Source: Bradyrhizobium sp. AUGA SZCCT0158
Lineage (GTDB): Bacteria; Pseudomonadota; Alphaproteobacteria; Rhizobiales; Xanthobacteraceae
NCBI RefSeq assembly: GCF_018130065.1
Contig: NZ_JAFCME010000004.1
Span: 186,001-250,000, forward strand
Length of the DNA: 64,000 bases
Direction of reading: 5' to 3'
Of this stretch, positions 1-8,184 are shown one piece after another; the first letter of the stretch is position 1; each line of letters opens with the position of its first letter. The notes under the pieces are model-generated. The model was given only the letters and a program-made list of their open reading frames with translations. It had not been told where the DNA came from and ran no database searches. The position numbers and the translations under genes are program-made.

Positions 1-201
1 TCGACATAGATGCGGGTAGGATTCAAGTCGGGCACTTCAGTCGGTTTATCGGGGTTGGATTCGGTCTCGTCGTCTCGTCCGCGCGTGGTACTCCATGGGG
101 CGGAAAAAGGCGAGGAAAACAGGCCGGGGAACACGCTTGCCACGACACTTTCTTTGCGTACGATAACGCCCGGAAACAACAAGAAAATAGAGGAAACGGG
201 C

Positions 202-1002
202 ATGACAAGCCGCATTGGGCCGTATCGCGTCTCGGCCTACAACACTTCCAAGCATTCCGAGAACAAGATGCACGATGACACGGTGGCGAAGCGCTATGGT
301 TTTAGCGGCGGTCTGGTGCCCGGTGTCGATGTCATGGCTTACATGATGCACCTGCCGGTCGCAAAATGGGGCCGTGCCTTTCTCGAGCGTGGCCTGATCG
401 AGGCGCGCTTCGTCAAGCCGGTCTATGACGGCGAGCAGGCGGATGTCATGGGCGAAGAAAGCAACGGCGTGCTCGAGCTCCAGGTCGAGAGCCGGGGAGA
501 TCTTTGTGCCACCGGCACCGCGTCGTTGCCGGCGGCGGCGCCAGCATTCTCCCTTACCGACTTTGTCGAGGTCGCAGCCGCAGGCGAGCGCAAGCCGGTC
601 GATGCGTCGTCCTATGCACTTGATAAATGGCTCGGCGCGGCGCCGCGCACCTGGGCGACGGACGCGGCAAAACAATATCTGGCGGATATTCGCGAAACCG
701 AAGCGATCTACGCGCAGGAAGGACTCGGCCACCCCGGCCTGTTGCCGCGGGTGATGAACATGGTGCTCGTCGACAACGCCATCATGGGCCCATGGATTCA
801 TGTCGGCACAAGGATGCAGCTCCTGTCCGCGGCCCGCAACGGCGATGAATTGACCGCGCGTGCCAAAGTGATCGGCAATTACGACAAGAAGGGGCACCGT
901 TTCGTCGAACTCGACGCGCTGGTGGTTGCCAACGGCAAGACGCCACTGGCGCATTGCCACCACACCGCGATCTACCAGCCGCGCGAACAGGTGGCGGCAT
1001 AA
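202..1002 (+). CDS. MaoC/hot-dog-like acyl dehydratase or thioesterase family protein
   Basis: This 266-residue protein opens with MTSRIGPYRVSAYN and resembles hot-dog fold (MaoC-like) proteins, with a tandem-domain length. The frame is open back to position 10, but the ATG at 202 is preferred because AGGAAACGG sits just upstream and the preceding residues look non-native. I see no signal peptide or membrane segment, so it is probably cytosolic. The next gene starts two bases after its stop, so the two are probably cotranscribed. The exact substrate cannot be read from the sequence. Confidence 0.6.
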   Translation: MTSRIGPYRVSAYNTSKHSENKMHDDTVAKRYGFSGGLVPGVDVMAYMMHLPVAKWGRAFLERGLIEARFVKPVYDGEQADVMGEESNGVLELQVESRGDLCATGTASLPAAAPAFSLTDFVEVAAAGERKPVDASSYALDKWLGAAPRTWATDAAKQYLADIRETEAIYAQEGLGHPGLLPRVMNMVLVDNAIMGPWIHVGTRMQLLSAARNGDELTARAKVIGNYDKKGHRFVELDALVVANGKTPLAHCHHTAIYQPREQVAA

Positions 1003-1004
1003 CC

Positions 1005-1613
1005 ATGGCCATCACCATCGACTACTACCTCTCACTCAACTCGCCCTGGACCTACATGGGCAGCGGCCCGTTCGCCGAGATCGCGCGCCGCTATGGCGCC
1101 GAGGTCAACGTCAAGCCCGCCAAGTTCGGTCCGATTTTCGAGCAGACCGGCGGGCTGCCGCTGCCAAAGCGTTCCCCGCAGCGGCAGGCTTACCGGCTGA
1201 TGGAACTCAGGCGCTGGCGCGAGGTGCGGGGACTTCCTCTCAATGTCGAGCCTAAATTCTTCCCCAGCGATGACGCGGCGGCGACGCGCCTCGTGATCGC
1301 AGCCAAGCTGCAGGGCAAGGACGCTCATAAATTGTCGCTGGAGCTGGCGCGCGCCATCTGGGAGCGCGAGGAATCGTTTGCGGATACCGCGGTGATGGCA
1401 TCATCGGCGCAACGCGCCGGTCTCGATGCCGCCGCGCTGCGGGCCGGCGGCCCATCGGACGCCGAACTCGATGCGCTGTATGAGAAATATACGCAGGATG
1501 CCCTGAAGGCGGGCGTGTTCGGCGCGCCCAGTTACGTCTTGCCCTCGGGCGAGATCTTCTGGGGCCAGGACCGGCTGGAGCTCCTAGAGCGCGCGCTGAA
1601 GCTCGCCGCCTAA
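1005..1613 (+). CDS. DsbA-family 2-hydroxychromene-2-carboxylate isomerase-like protein
   Basis: The 202-residue protein begins MAITIDYYLSLNSPWTYMG. The Ser-Pro-aromatic-x-Tyr stretch near residue 13 is typical of HCCA isomerases and kappa-class GST-like thioredoxin folds. Near the C terminus GVFGAPSYV and the following WGQDRLELLERAL match the cis-Pro loop and final helix of that family. No CxxC is present, so it is an isomerase or GST-type fold rather than a disulfide oxidase. It is two bases from the upstream hot-dog gene, which suggests a shared role in aromatic or acyl breakdown. The substrate is not determined. Confidence 0.75.
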   Translation: MAITIDYYLSLNSPWTYMGSGPFAEIARRYGAEVNVKPAKFGPIFEQTGGLPLPKRSPQRQAYRLMELRRWREVRGLPLNVEPKFFPSDDAAATRLVIAAKLQGKDAHKLSLELARAIWEREESFADTAVMASSAQRAGLDAAALRAGGPSDAELDALYEKYTQDALKAGVFGAPSYVLPSGEIFWGQDRLELLERALKLAA

Positions 1614-1623
1614 CCGGCGCGCT

Positions 1624-3012
1624 TCACATCTCGAAGACGCGACCGGGATTGAGGATGTGATGCGGATCAAGCGCGCGCTTCAGCGTGCGCATGGTCTCGA
1701 TCTCCTCCGCGGTGCGGCTGAGCTTGAGATAGGGCCGCCTGGAGATGCCGATGCCGTGCTCGGCCGAGATCGAACCGCCAAAGTCGCTGGTGAGGCCGAA
1801 GACCAGCTTCTTCATCTCCTCATGCCTGTCGGCGGGAGGCGAGTATTTTGTGTTGACGTGCAGGTTGCCGTCGCCGACATGCCCGAGCACGATGGTGTAG
1901 GCGTCCTTGTCGACCGCCTTGATCGCCTTTGCGACGGCTTCCGTGAACGGTTCCATCTGGTCGATGGCGAGGCTGATGTCGAAGCCGACCGTGGGCGCAG
2001 TCGCCCGGCTGAGCTCGACGCTGGAATCGCGAACCCGCCAGATCGCGGCGGTAGAAGCACCGGAATTGGCAATGATCGCATCGAGGATGATGCCTTCACC
2101 GAGCGCCTCTTCGAGCAGACTTTCAACGTCGGAGCGTAGGCGCTCGGCATTGCTGCCCGAGGATTCCATCAGCAAATAGAAGGGATGGGTGGCCGGCAGC
2201 GGCGCGGCGACGCCTCGCACCAGCTTGGTCACAAGGCGGTAATAGCTGTTCCACATCACCTCGAAGGCGGTCAGTTCGCCGCCAAGCCGCTTGCGTGCCA
2301 AATCGAGCATCGCCCGCACCTTGTCGAAACTCGGCAGCGCGCACAGCACCACCTGCTGTTCGGCCGGCGCCGGGAAAATCCGCAATGCCGCGCGCGTCAC
2401 CACGCCGAGCGTGCCTTCGGTGCCGATGAACAATTGCTTGAGGTCGGTGCCGGTGTTGTTCTTGATGTATTTGCGCACGCCCTTGAGCACGGTGCCGTCA
2501 GCGAGCACGGCTTCGAGCCCGAGCACGAGATCGCGCGTCATGCCGTAGCGGATCACCCGGTTGCCGCCGGCATTGGTCGAGATGTTGCCGCCGATCGTGC
2601 AGCTGCCGCGGGCGCCGAGATCGAGCGGGTACATGAAGCCGTCCTGCGCGACGCGCTCGTGGACGCGCTGCAGCGGCACGGCGGCCTGCGCGATCACGAC
2701 CCCGCCGCCGGTGTCGACCTCTTCGATCGCGTTCATGCGTTCCATCGACAGCACGATTTCGCCGGCCATCGGCATGGTGGCGCCCACCAGCCCGGTCATG
2801 CCGCCCTGGGTCGTGACCGCAACGCGCGCCCGGTGGCAGATCGCCAGGAATCGCGAGACGTCCTCGGTGGAGCGCGGCCGCATCACCGCGAGCGGCGGAG
2901 GAACGGGGATGCCGGCTATATCGGTGTAATAGCGCGCATCGATATCGGCGCCGGTCAGGACCGTTGTCGCGTCGAACGCAGCGCGGAGTTCACCGATGAT
3001 GGCTGGTTGCAT
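1624..3012 (-). CDS. FAD-binding oxidase, GlcD / D-lactate dehydrogenase family
   Basis: This 462-residue flavoprotein oxidises a 2-hydroxy acid in the family sense. The N-terminal FAD_binding_4 half shows TTQGGMTGLVGATMP and GARGSCTIGGNISTNAGG. The C-terminal FAD-oxidase half shows GHVGDGNLH, which carries the metal-binding histidines of D-lactate, D-2-hydroxyglutarate and glycolate oxidases, and ends HILNPGRVFEM. The start is the ATG at 3012, giving MQPAIIGELR; 13 upstream Arg-rich residues in frame look spurious. Its start is one base past the stop of the CoxL-like gene, so the two are translated from one message. The pairing is unusual and the substrate is unknown. Confidence 0.85.
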   Translation of the reverse strand: MQPAIIGELRAAFDATTVLTGADIDARYYTDIAGIPVPPPLAVMRPRSTEDVSRFLAICHRARVAVTTQGGMTGLVGATMPMAGEIVLSMERMNAIEEVDTGGGVVIAQAAVPLQRVHERVAQDGFMYPLDLGARGSCTIGGNISTNAGGNRVIRYGMTRDLVLGLEAVLADGTVLKGVRKYIKNNTGTDLKQLFIGTEGTLGVVTRAALRIFPAPAEQQVVLCALPSFDKVRAMLDLARKRLGGELTAFEVMWNSYYRLVTKLVRGVAAPLPATHPFYLLMESSGSNAERLRSDVESLLEEALGEGIILDAIIANSGASTAAIWRVRDSSVELSRATAPTVGFDISLAIDQMEPFTEAVAKAIKAVDKDAYTIVLGHVGDGNLHVNTKYSPPADRHEEMKKLVFGLTSDFGGSISAEHGIGISRRPYLKLSRTAEEIETMRTLKRALDPHHILNPGRVFEM

Positions 3013-3013
3013 C

Positions 3014-5389
3014 CTATGCCGCCTTCCTCGCCTTGGCCTCCTGGATCGCACGCCAGACGCGTTCCGATGTCAATGGCATATCGATCTGCGAAATGCCGTA
3101 CTCCGACAGCGCATCGATGACAGCATTGACGATGCAGGCGAGGCTGCCGGCGCAGCCGGCTTCGCCGCAGCCCTTGGTGCCGAGCGGATTGGTTTTGGCC
3201 GGCGAGGGGTGATCGGCGGTTGCCATCAGCGGGATGTCGCCGGCGCGCGGCATCGCGTAATCCATGAACGAGCCGGTGATCGGCTGGCCGCTGGAATCGT
3301 AGCTGACTTCCTCCATCAGCGCCTGGCCAATGCCTTGCGCGACACCGCCATGCAGCTGGCCGTCGACGATCATCGGATTGACGATGGTGCCGAAGTCGCT
3401 GATGCCGGTGTAGCGCACGATTTGGGTCACGCCGGTGTCGGGATCGATCTCGACCTCGGCGACGTGGCAACCATTGGGGAAGGTCGACGGGGTGTCCTTG
3501 GTGGCGTGGTCGACGTCGAGCGTATCGGGCACGCCCTCCGGCACCTTGCCGTCGCGCAGCCGCTGCGCCAGCTCCATGATGCCGATCGAGCGGTCGGTGC
3601 CGGCGATGGTGAAGCGGCCATTGCCGAATTCGATGTCGCCCTCGCTGGCTTCCAGCAGATGCGCCGCAGCCTGCTTGCCCTTGGCAACCACGAGCGCCGC
3701 GGCTTCGACGATCGCCTGGCCGGTCGCGGTGATCGAGCGCGAGCCGCCGGTGCCGTTACCGAAACGCACGAGATCGCTGTCGCCCTGTTCGAGCGTGATC
3801 TTCTCGAAGGGGACGCCGAGCTCGGCGGAAAGCACCTGCGCAAACGGCGTGGCGTGGCCCTGGCCGTAATCGAGCGTCCCCGTCGTGAGCTTCACCGAAC
3901 CGTCAGGTTCGAAATTGATCTTGCCGAGTTCGCCGCTCGGCGGCGCCGTGACTTCGAGGTAGGAGCCGACCGCAATGCCGCGCAGTTTTCCCTGCTTCTT
4001 GCTTTCCTTCTTGCGCTTGGCAAAATTGGCGTGGTCGGACAGCTCCAGCGCTTTGGCGAACACGCCCTGGAAATCGCCGCTGTCATAGGTGACACCGGAG
4101 GCGGCGGGGAACGGCAGTTGCGCCGGCTTGATGAAATTGCGCTTGCGCAGGGTGAGCCGGTTGATGCCCATCTCGTCGGCGGCGCGGTCGATCAGCCGCT
4201 CCATGTAGTAGTTGGCCTCGGGCCGGCCAGCGCCGCGATAGGCGCCCATCAGGGTGGTGTTGGTCAGTACCGTCTTGATGTCGACGCCGAGCAGCGGCGT
4301 ACGATAGACGCTCGCAAGGTTCTTGGCGGTGTTGAGCGATAGCGGGCCCGGCGCCACGCCGGTGATGTAGGCGCCGAGATTGCCGTAGCCTTTGAGGCGC
4401 ACGGCGAGGAATTTACCCTCGGCATCGAGCGCCAGTTCGCAATGCATGGTCTGCGCGCGGCCGTGGCTGTCGGACAGGAAGCTGGTCGAGCGCTCGTCGG
4501 TCCACTTCACCGGGCGGCCCAGTACCTTCGAGGCATGCGCGATGCAGGTGTATTCCGGATAGTTCATGTTCTTCATGCCGAACGAGCCGCCGACATTGGC
4601 GGTCAGGATACGAACCTTGTCGTTCGGCACGTTCAGGATTTTTGCAAACGTGACCTTGTTGCCGGAAACGCCCTGGGTCGGCACCTGGATCGTGAAGCGC
4701 TCGCTGGTCTTGTCGTAGGAAGCCAGCGCCACGCGCGGCTCCATCGACACCACGGCGACGCGGGTGTTGACGACGTCAAGCTTGGTCACATGCGCGGCGC
4801 CGGCGAACGCCGCATCGATCTTGGCGGCATCGCCATAGTGATAGTCGAGCGCCGTGTTGTTGGGGATGTGATCGTAGAGCTGCGGCGCGCCGGGTTGGGC
4901 GGCTTCCTCGGCATTGGTCACCGCAGGCAGCGGCTCGATATCGAGCTCGACGGCTTCCGCCGCATCGCGCGCCTGCGCCAGCGTTTCGGCGACGACATAG
5001 GCCACGGGATCGCCGACGAAGCGCACCTTGTCGGTCGCCAATGCCATGCGGTTGGTCTGCAGCAGCGGCGAGCCGTCGCGGCTCTTCAGCGGCAGGCCGC
5101 AGGTGAAGGGGTTGTAGCCGGCTGCCACGAGGTCCTGGCCGGTCCAGACGCCGAGCACGCCCGGCATGGTCCGCGCCGCCTTGATATCGATGCCGCGGAT
5201 GATTCCGTGGGCGTGGCTGGAGCGCACGATCCAGGCATAGGCTTGGCCTGGCAGGCTGAAATCATCGGTGTATTTGCCCTTGCCGCGAACCAGCGTGTCG
5301 TCTTCCTTGCGGCGCACAGGCTGTCCGACCCCGTATTTTTGCACTGCGATAGCGTTTTCCAGCGACGACGGAGACGTATGATCTTGCAT
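3014..5389 (-). CDS. Molybdenum hydroxylase large subunit (CoxL-like, form II)
   Basis: The 791-residue protein has the aldehyde oxidase/xanthine dehydrogenase a/b hammerhead domain (about residues 30-150) followed by the molybdopterin-binding domain. AYRGAGR at about residues 383-389 is the form II signature; true CO dehydrogenase has AYxCSFR there. GCGEAGCAG near the C terminus holds the catalytic Glu. It is therefore a molybdenum hydroxylase of unknown substrate rather than a proven CO dehydrogenase. No medium (FAD) or small (2Fe-2S) subunit gene is adjacent; instead a GlcD-type flavoprotein follows one base downstream. The ATG at 5389 (MQDHTSPSS) is chosen over an in-frame upstream start because the leader before it is basic and unlike the family. 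Confidence 0.85.
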   Translation of the reverse strand: MQDHTSPSSLENAIAVQKYGVGQPVRRKEDDTLVRGKGKYTDDFSLPGQAYAWIVRSSHAHGIIRGIDIKAARTMPGVLGVWTGQDLVAAGYNPFTCGLPLKSRDGSPLLQTNRMALATDKVRFVGDPVAYVVAETLAQARDAAEAVELDIEPLPAVTNAEEAAQPGAPQLYDHIPNNTALDYHYGDAAKIDAAFAGAAHVTKLDVVNTRVAVVSMEPRVALASYDKTSERFTIQVPTQGVSGNKVTFAKILNVPNDKVRILTANVGGSFGMKNMNYPEYTCIAHASKVLGRPVKWTDERSTSFLSDSHGRAQTMHCELALDAEGKFLAVRLKGYGNLGAYITGVAPGPLSLNTAKNLASVYRTPLLGVDIKTVLTNTTLMGAYRGAGRPEANYYMERLIDRAADEMGINRLTLRKRNFIKPAQLPFPAASGVTYDSGDFQGVFAKALELSDHANFAKRKKESKKQGKLRGIAVGSYLEVTAPPSGELGKINFEPDGSVKLTTGTLDYGQGHATPFAQVLSAELGVPFEKITLEQGDSDLVRFGNGTGGSRSITATGQAIVEAAALVVAKGKQAAAHLLEASEGDIEFGNGRFTIAGTDRSIGIMELAQRLRDGKVPEGVPDTLDVDHATKDTPSTFPNGCHVAEVEIDPDTGVTQIVRYTGISDFGTIVNPMIVDGQLHGGVAQGIGQALMEEVSYDSSGQPITGSFMDYAMPRAGDIPLMATADHPSPAKTNPLGTKGCGEAGCAGSLACIVNAVIDALSEYGISQIDMPLTSERVWRAIQEAKARKAA

Positions 5390-5585
5390 CGAAAAATACC
5401 TGAAATGCTTGGATTTCCGCGACTTTCGCGGGCTCGGAACCAAATAACGCACCGATCCCCCAGCGACAACGCCTGTTTGGGCATGGTCCTATGTGATGGG
5501 ATGTTGCGTAGGCCCTTGGCGCTGCTAAAGTTTCCGTGAACGCTCATTCTTCGGCGGCAGCAAATGCCGCGGAAAGACAGTTTTG

Positions 5586-6626
5586 ATGAACGAGGATACG
5601 CGGCTTGCCGATGGCCTTGCGGCCCGCGCAAGCCCGTCAGGGTCTGCTGTGGCAGGGGCGGAAAGCGGCGTCTACGCCGCGCTCGACCTTGGCACCAACA
5701 ACTGCCGGCTCCTGATCGCCTGTCCGTCTGGCGACGGCTTCCGCGTGGTCGATTCGTTCTCGCGGATCATCCGGCTCGGCGAGGGTATCTCCTCGACCGG
5801 TTCCATCAGCGACGCGGCGATCGATCGTGCGATTGCGGCCTTGAGTATCTGCAGCGACAAGATCCGCTACCGCAAGGCCCGGCGCCTGCGGCTGATCGCA
5901 ACCGAAGCCTGCCGCGCCGCCGCCAATGCCGAGAGTTTTCGCGAGAGGGTGGCAAAAGACACCGGCATCCGGCTCGAGGTGATCGACCGCGAGACCGAGG
6001 CGACGCTCGCGGTGATCGGCTGCTCGCCGCTGCTCGATCCCAAGGGACGGGGTGCCATCCTGTTCGATATCGGCGGCGGATCGACCGAACTGGTCCGGAT
6101 CGAGCGCGATCCAGGGGAAGAAAACGCCGTCCCGCGGATCAAGGCCTGGATGTCGATCCCACTCGGCGTCGTCACCATCGCCGAGCATTTCGGTGGCAAG
6201 GACGTCACGGCCGAATCCTATGCACGGATGGTCGCCGAGGTCGCGCAATATGTGGCGCCCTTCGCCGCCGAGCACGGCGGTGATCTGCGGGACATGCATC
6301 TGCTCGGCACGTCGGGCACCGTGACGACGCTGGCCGGCGTGTTTCTCAATCTGCAGCGCTACGACCGGCGCCGCATCGACGGCATCTGGATGAACAATTC
6401 CGACGTCACCTCGGTGATCCAGCGGCTGCTCGGCATGAGCTATCAGGAGCGCGCCAATAATAATTGCATCAGCGTCGAGCGCGCCGATCTGGTGCTGGCC
6501 GGTTGCGCCATTCTCGACGCGATCCGCGACGCGTTCCCGCTGCCGCGGCTGCGCGTCGCCGACCGCGGCCTGCGCGAGGGCATGCTGGTCGAAATGATGC
6601 GGGAGGACGGCGCGCTGCGAGCATGA
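5586..6626 (+). CDS. ppx: Ppx/GppA exopolyphosphatase / pppGpp phosphatase family
   Basis: The 346-residue protein carries the ASKHA-fold motifs of the Ppx/GppA family: AALDLGTNNCRLLIA (phosphate 1), ATEACRAA, the catalytic region VIDRETEAT, FDIGGGSTEL (phosphate 2) and LGTSGTVTTL (adenosine-type loop). It should remove terminal phosphate from polyphosphate or pppGpp in the cytosol. It lacks the long C-terminal domains of E. coli Ppx, as is usual for short alphaproteobacterial forms. It precedes rlmE in the same direction, an arrangement I know from related genomes. Its TGA stop lies inside a palindromic repeat (6621-6667), so the last codons may be repeat-derived. Confidence 0.88.
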   Translation: MNEDTRLADGLAARASPSGSAVAGAESGVYAALDLGTNNCRLLIACPSGDGFRVVDSFSRIIRLGEGISSTGSISDAAIDRAIAALSICSDKIRYRKARRLRLIATEACRAAANAESFRERVAKDTGIRLEVIDRETEATLAVIGCSPLLDPKGRGAILFDIGGGSTELVRIERDPGEENAVPRIKAWMSIPLGVVTIAEHFGGKDVTAESYARMVAEVAQYVAPFAAEHGGDLRDMHLLGTSGTVTTLAGVFLNLQRYDRRRIDGIWMNNSDVTSVIQRLLGMSYQERANNNCISVERADLVLAGCAILDAIRDAFPLPRLRVADRGLREGMLVEMMREDGALRA

Positions 6627-6667
6627 TCCGGAAAAGTGGGCACCGGTTTTCCGAAAAGATCATGCTC
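6621..6667. repeat. Palindromic repeat overlapping the ppx stop codon
   Basis: GCATGATC at 6621-6628 is mirrored by GATCATGC at 6657-6664, and CGGAAAA by TTTTCCG inside it, so the segment folds into an imperfect hairpin. The TGA stop of ppx lies within the first arm. I recognise the sequence as a dispersed Bradyrhizobium intergenic palindrome from memory. It may also act as a terminator or mRNA-stability element between ppx and rlmE. Confidence 0.75.
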
Positions 6668-6740
6668 AAGAAACCGAGGTCGTGCTAAGGCGCGGCAGCG
6701 TGTGCTAGATCACATCCGGCTCCTCGAGGCGAATACCGAT

Positions 6741-7427
6741 ATGGCGAAAGACACCACCGGCCGGTTGCACGTCACGGTCAAGTCGGGTGGCAAGCGCAAG
6801 CTGTCATCGAAGCTCTGGCTGGAACGGCAGCTCAACGATCCCTATGTGGCGCAGGCCAAAAAGGACGGATGGCGCTCGCGCGCGGCCTACAAGCTGATCG
6901 AGATCGATGACAAGCACCGCTTCCTCAAGCAAGGCATCTCGGTGGTCGATCTCGGCGCGGCCCCCGGCGGCTGGAGCCAGGTCGCGGCCAAACGCATCGG
7001 GGCGGCCAACGGCAAAGGCAAGGTGGTCGCGATCGATCTGCTGGAAATGCCGGAAGTGCCGGGCGTCACCTTTGCGCAGCTCGATTTTCTTAGCCACGAT
7101 GCGCCGGAAAAACTGCTGGCGATGATGGGCGGCCGCGCCGACGTGGTGCTGTCCGACATGGCCGCCAACACCACGGGCCATCGCAAGACCGATCAGCTCC
7201 GCATCATCGGGCTGGTCGAAACCGCGGCGGCGTTCGCCACCGAGGTGCTCAATCCCGGCGGCACCTTCGTCGCAAAGGTGTTTCAGAGCGGCGCCGAAGG
7301 CGAACTGCTGGCGCAGCTGAAGCGCGATTTTGCCACCGTCAAACACGTCAAGCCGGCCTCGAGCCGCCAGGACTCGTCCGAGCGCTACGTGCTGGCGATG
7401 GGCTTTCGCGGTGGAGCGAAGTCGTAG
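6741..7427 (+). CDS. rlmE: 23S rRNA (uridine-2'-O-)-methyltransferase RlmE (FtsJ/RrmJ)
   Basis: The 228-residue SAM-dependent enzyme methylates the 2'-OH of U2552 in 23S rRNA of the assembled 50S subunit. Visible motifs are SRAAYKL with the first catalytic Lys, [13 protein letters not shown] (SAM loop), [10 protein letters not shown] with the catalytic Asp and FVAKVFQ with the second Lys. The start at 6741 (MAKDTTGRL) matches family length; the frame extends 35 codons upstream, but that part overlaps the palindromic repeat and has no family resemblance. The N-terminal basic segment [17 protein letters not shown] is typical of alphaproteobacterial RlmE. Confidence 0.93.
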   Translation: MAKDTTGRLHVTVKSGGKRKLSSKLWLERQLNDPYVAQAKKDGWRSRAAYKLIEIDDKHRFLKQGISVVDLGAAPGGWSQVAAKRIGAANGKGKVVAIDLLEMPEVPGVTFAQLDFLSHDAPEKLLAMMGGRADVVLSDMAANTTGHRKTDQLRIIGLVETAAAFATEVLNPGGTFVAKVFQSGAEGELLAQLKRDFATVKHVKPASSRQDSSERYVLAMGFRGGAKS

Positions 7428-7440
7428 CCGATACGTTCCG

Positions 7441-7554
7441 CCGTCATTGCGAGCGAAGCGAAGCAATCCATCGCGCGGCATAACAGACAGGTGGATTGCT
7501 TCGTCGCAAGTGCTCCCGTGCGCAAACGCTTTGCGTTTGTCGCAGGCAATGACG
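7441..7554. repeat. Intergenic inverted-repeat element (CGTCATTGC...GCAATGACG)
   Basis: CGTCATTGC at 7442-7450 pairs with GCAATGACG at 7546-7554. Inside lie AAGCAATCCA at 7461-7470 with TGGATTGCTT at 7492-7501, and a small hairpin CAAACGC/GCGTTTG at 7523-7539. It fills the gap after rlmE. Related elements occur at 12866 and 24722 in this window. Confidence 0.75.
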
Positions 7555-7584
7555 AAAAAAGAGGCCGCCCGACTGGGCGGCCTC
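7555..7584 (-). terminator. Rho-independent terminator of the micropeptide operon
   Basis: GAGGCCGCCC at 7561-7570 and GGGCGGCCTC at 7575-7584 form a perfect 10-bp stem with a GACT loop. On the minus strand it is followed by six T (7560-7555). It lies 23 bases past the stop of the 53-residue peptide gene, so it should end the two-peptide transcript. Confidence 0.85.
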
Positions 7585-7607
7585 CTGCCGGTCTGACGCC
7601 GCGTTGA

Positions 7608-7769
7608 TCAGAAACGGAACGGACCAAGCGGAATAAACGGAATCGGGAACGGAAACGGGTCGGTCGGAAAGGTCGGGCCGGTCCCGGTCGGAAGCCGCGG
7701 GCCGGTCTGCTTGATTGCGCCGCCGGCAACCTTGTTCAGTTCATCGAGGCTCAGTTCGTTCTTGTTCAT
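7608..7769 (-). CDS. Double-glycine-leader micropeptide with Pro/Phe-rich core
   Basis: This 53-codon reading frame has a strong ribosome site (AGGAGACTGAC before ATG). The first 17 residues, MNKNELSLDELNKVAGG, have the form of a bacteriocin-type double-glycine leader: an amphipathic helix with Leu/Val spacing ending in GG. The predicted core of 36 residues is rich in Pro and Phe and ends in alternating FPFPIPFIP. It contains no Cys and only four charged residues (Lys, Asp and two Arg). It follows the 59-residue peptide gene by 30 bases on the same strand and is closed by an intrinsic terminator. Export and cleavage by a C39-peptidase ABC transporter is expected for such leaders, but none is encoded in the window. 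The function of the core is unknown. Confidence 0.72.
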   Translation of the reverse strand: MNKNELSLDELNKVAGGAIKQTGPRLPTGTGPTFPTDPFPFPIPFIPLGPFRF

Positions 7770-7799
7770 GTCAGTCTCCTGTTGGTTTGGGATTGATCG

Positions 7800-7979
7800 T
7801 TAGCCGATGGTCCAGCGCGCGAAGACGTCCTTGAACGTCCAGCCGCCGTCCGGATTGATCGGGGGCTTGGGCAGCGGGCGCCCCGGAATGCAGCCATCCT
7901 TGACCCCGCCTGCCACCGCTTCCAGTGCGGCGTCGTCGAGCAGACGAACCGACTGATCTGAATTCCTAGAGTTCACCAT
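7800..7979 (-). CDS. Double-glycine-leader micropeptide, Pro-rich core with one Cys
   Basis: The 59-residue peptide starts at the ATG at 7979, preceded by GGGAGACGACA. Residues 1-25 form a leader ending RLLDDAALEAVAGG, the double-glycine cleavage motif. The predicted 34-residue core starts VKDGCIPGRPLPKPPINPDGG and ends with an aromatic tail WTFKDVFARWTIG; it has one Cys and six Pro. It is the first gene of a two-peptide operon and has a CRP-like palindrome 81 bases upstream that recurs at the same spacing before the peptide gene at 28531. An in-frame start 14 codons upstream is less likely because it has no ribosome site. Confidence 0.72.
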   Translation of the reverse strand: MVNSRNSDQSVRLLDDAALEAVAGGVKDGCIPGRPLPKPPINPDGGWTFKDVFARWTIG

Positions 7980-8059
7980 TGTCGTCTCCCGTGTGTCCTT
8001 GAGCGAGACTATTCCCGCCATCCGTGATCACAGGGATACGGCATGGGCCGGCTCCTTGC

Positions 8060-8075
8060 CGTGACCGACGTCACA
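8060..8075 (-). promoter_or_regulatory. CRP/FNR-type palindrome upstream of the micropeptide operon
   Basis: Read on the minus strand the site is TGTGACGTCGGTCACG, one mismatch from the CRP consensus TGTGA-N6-TCACA. The near edge is 81 bases before the ATG at 7979. A GGCGGGAATAGTC block, 43-31 bases before the ATG, may contain the -10 region, which would put the site near -61 as in class I activation. The same arrangement occurs at 28773-28788. Confidence 0.65.
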
Positions 8076-8129
8076 CAGCAAACCGGGCCATCGCGATTTC
8101 AAAATGAGAGCGCCAACGCACCCCCGGGC

Positions 8130-8158
8130 AAAAAGAAAGCCGCCATGAGGCGGCTTTC
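8130..8158 (-). terminator. Rho-independent terminator after the Ser/Thr/Gly-rich secreted protein gene
   Basis: GAAAGCCGCC (8135-8144) and GGCGGCTTTC (8149-8158) form a 10-bp stem with a four-base loop. On the minus strand it is followed by five T. It sits 26 bases past the stop at 8185. Confidence 0.85.
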
Positions 8159-8184
8159 CGTATTCCGTCGTTGCGGTGCCGTAA

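Noticed and set aside
2185..4342. Long plus-strand frames opposite the FAD oxidase and CoxL-like genes
   Set aside because: Both are low-complexity His/Arg/Asp shadows of well-supported minus-strand genes.
3014..5389. Calling the large subunit an aerobic CO dehydrogenase
   Set aside because: The active-site loop is AYRGAGR (form II), not AYxCSFR, and the other subunits are missing.
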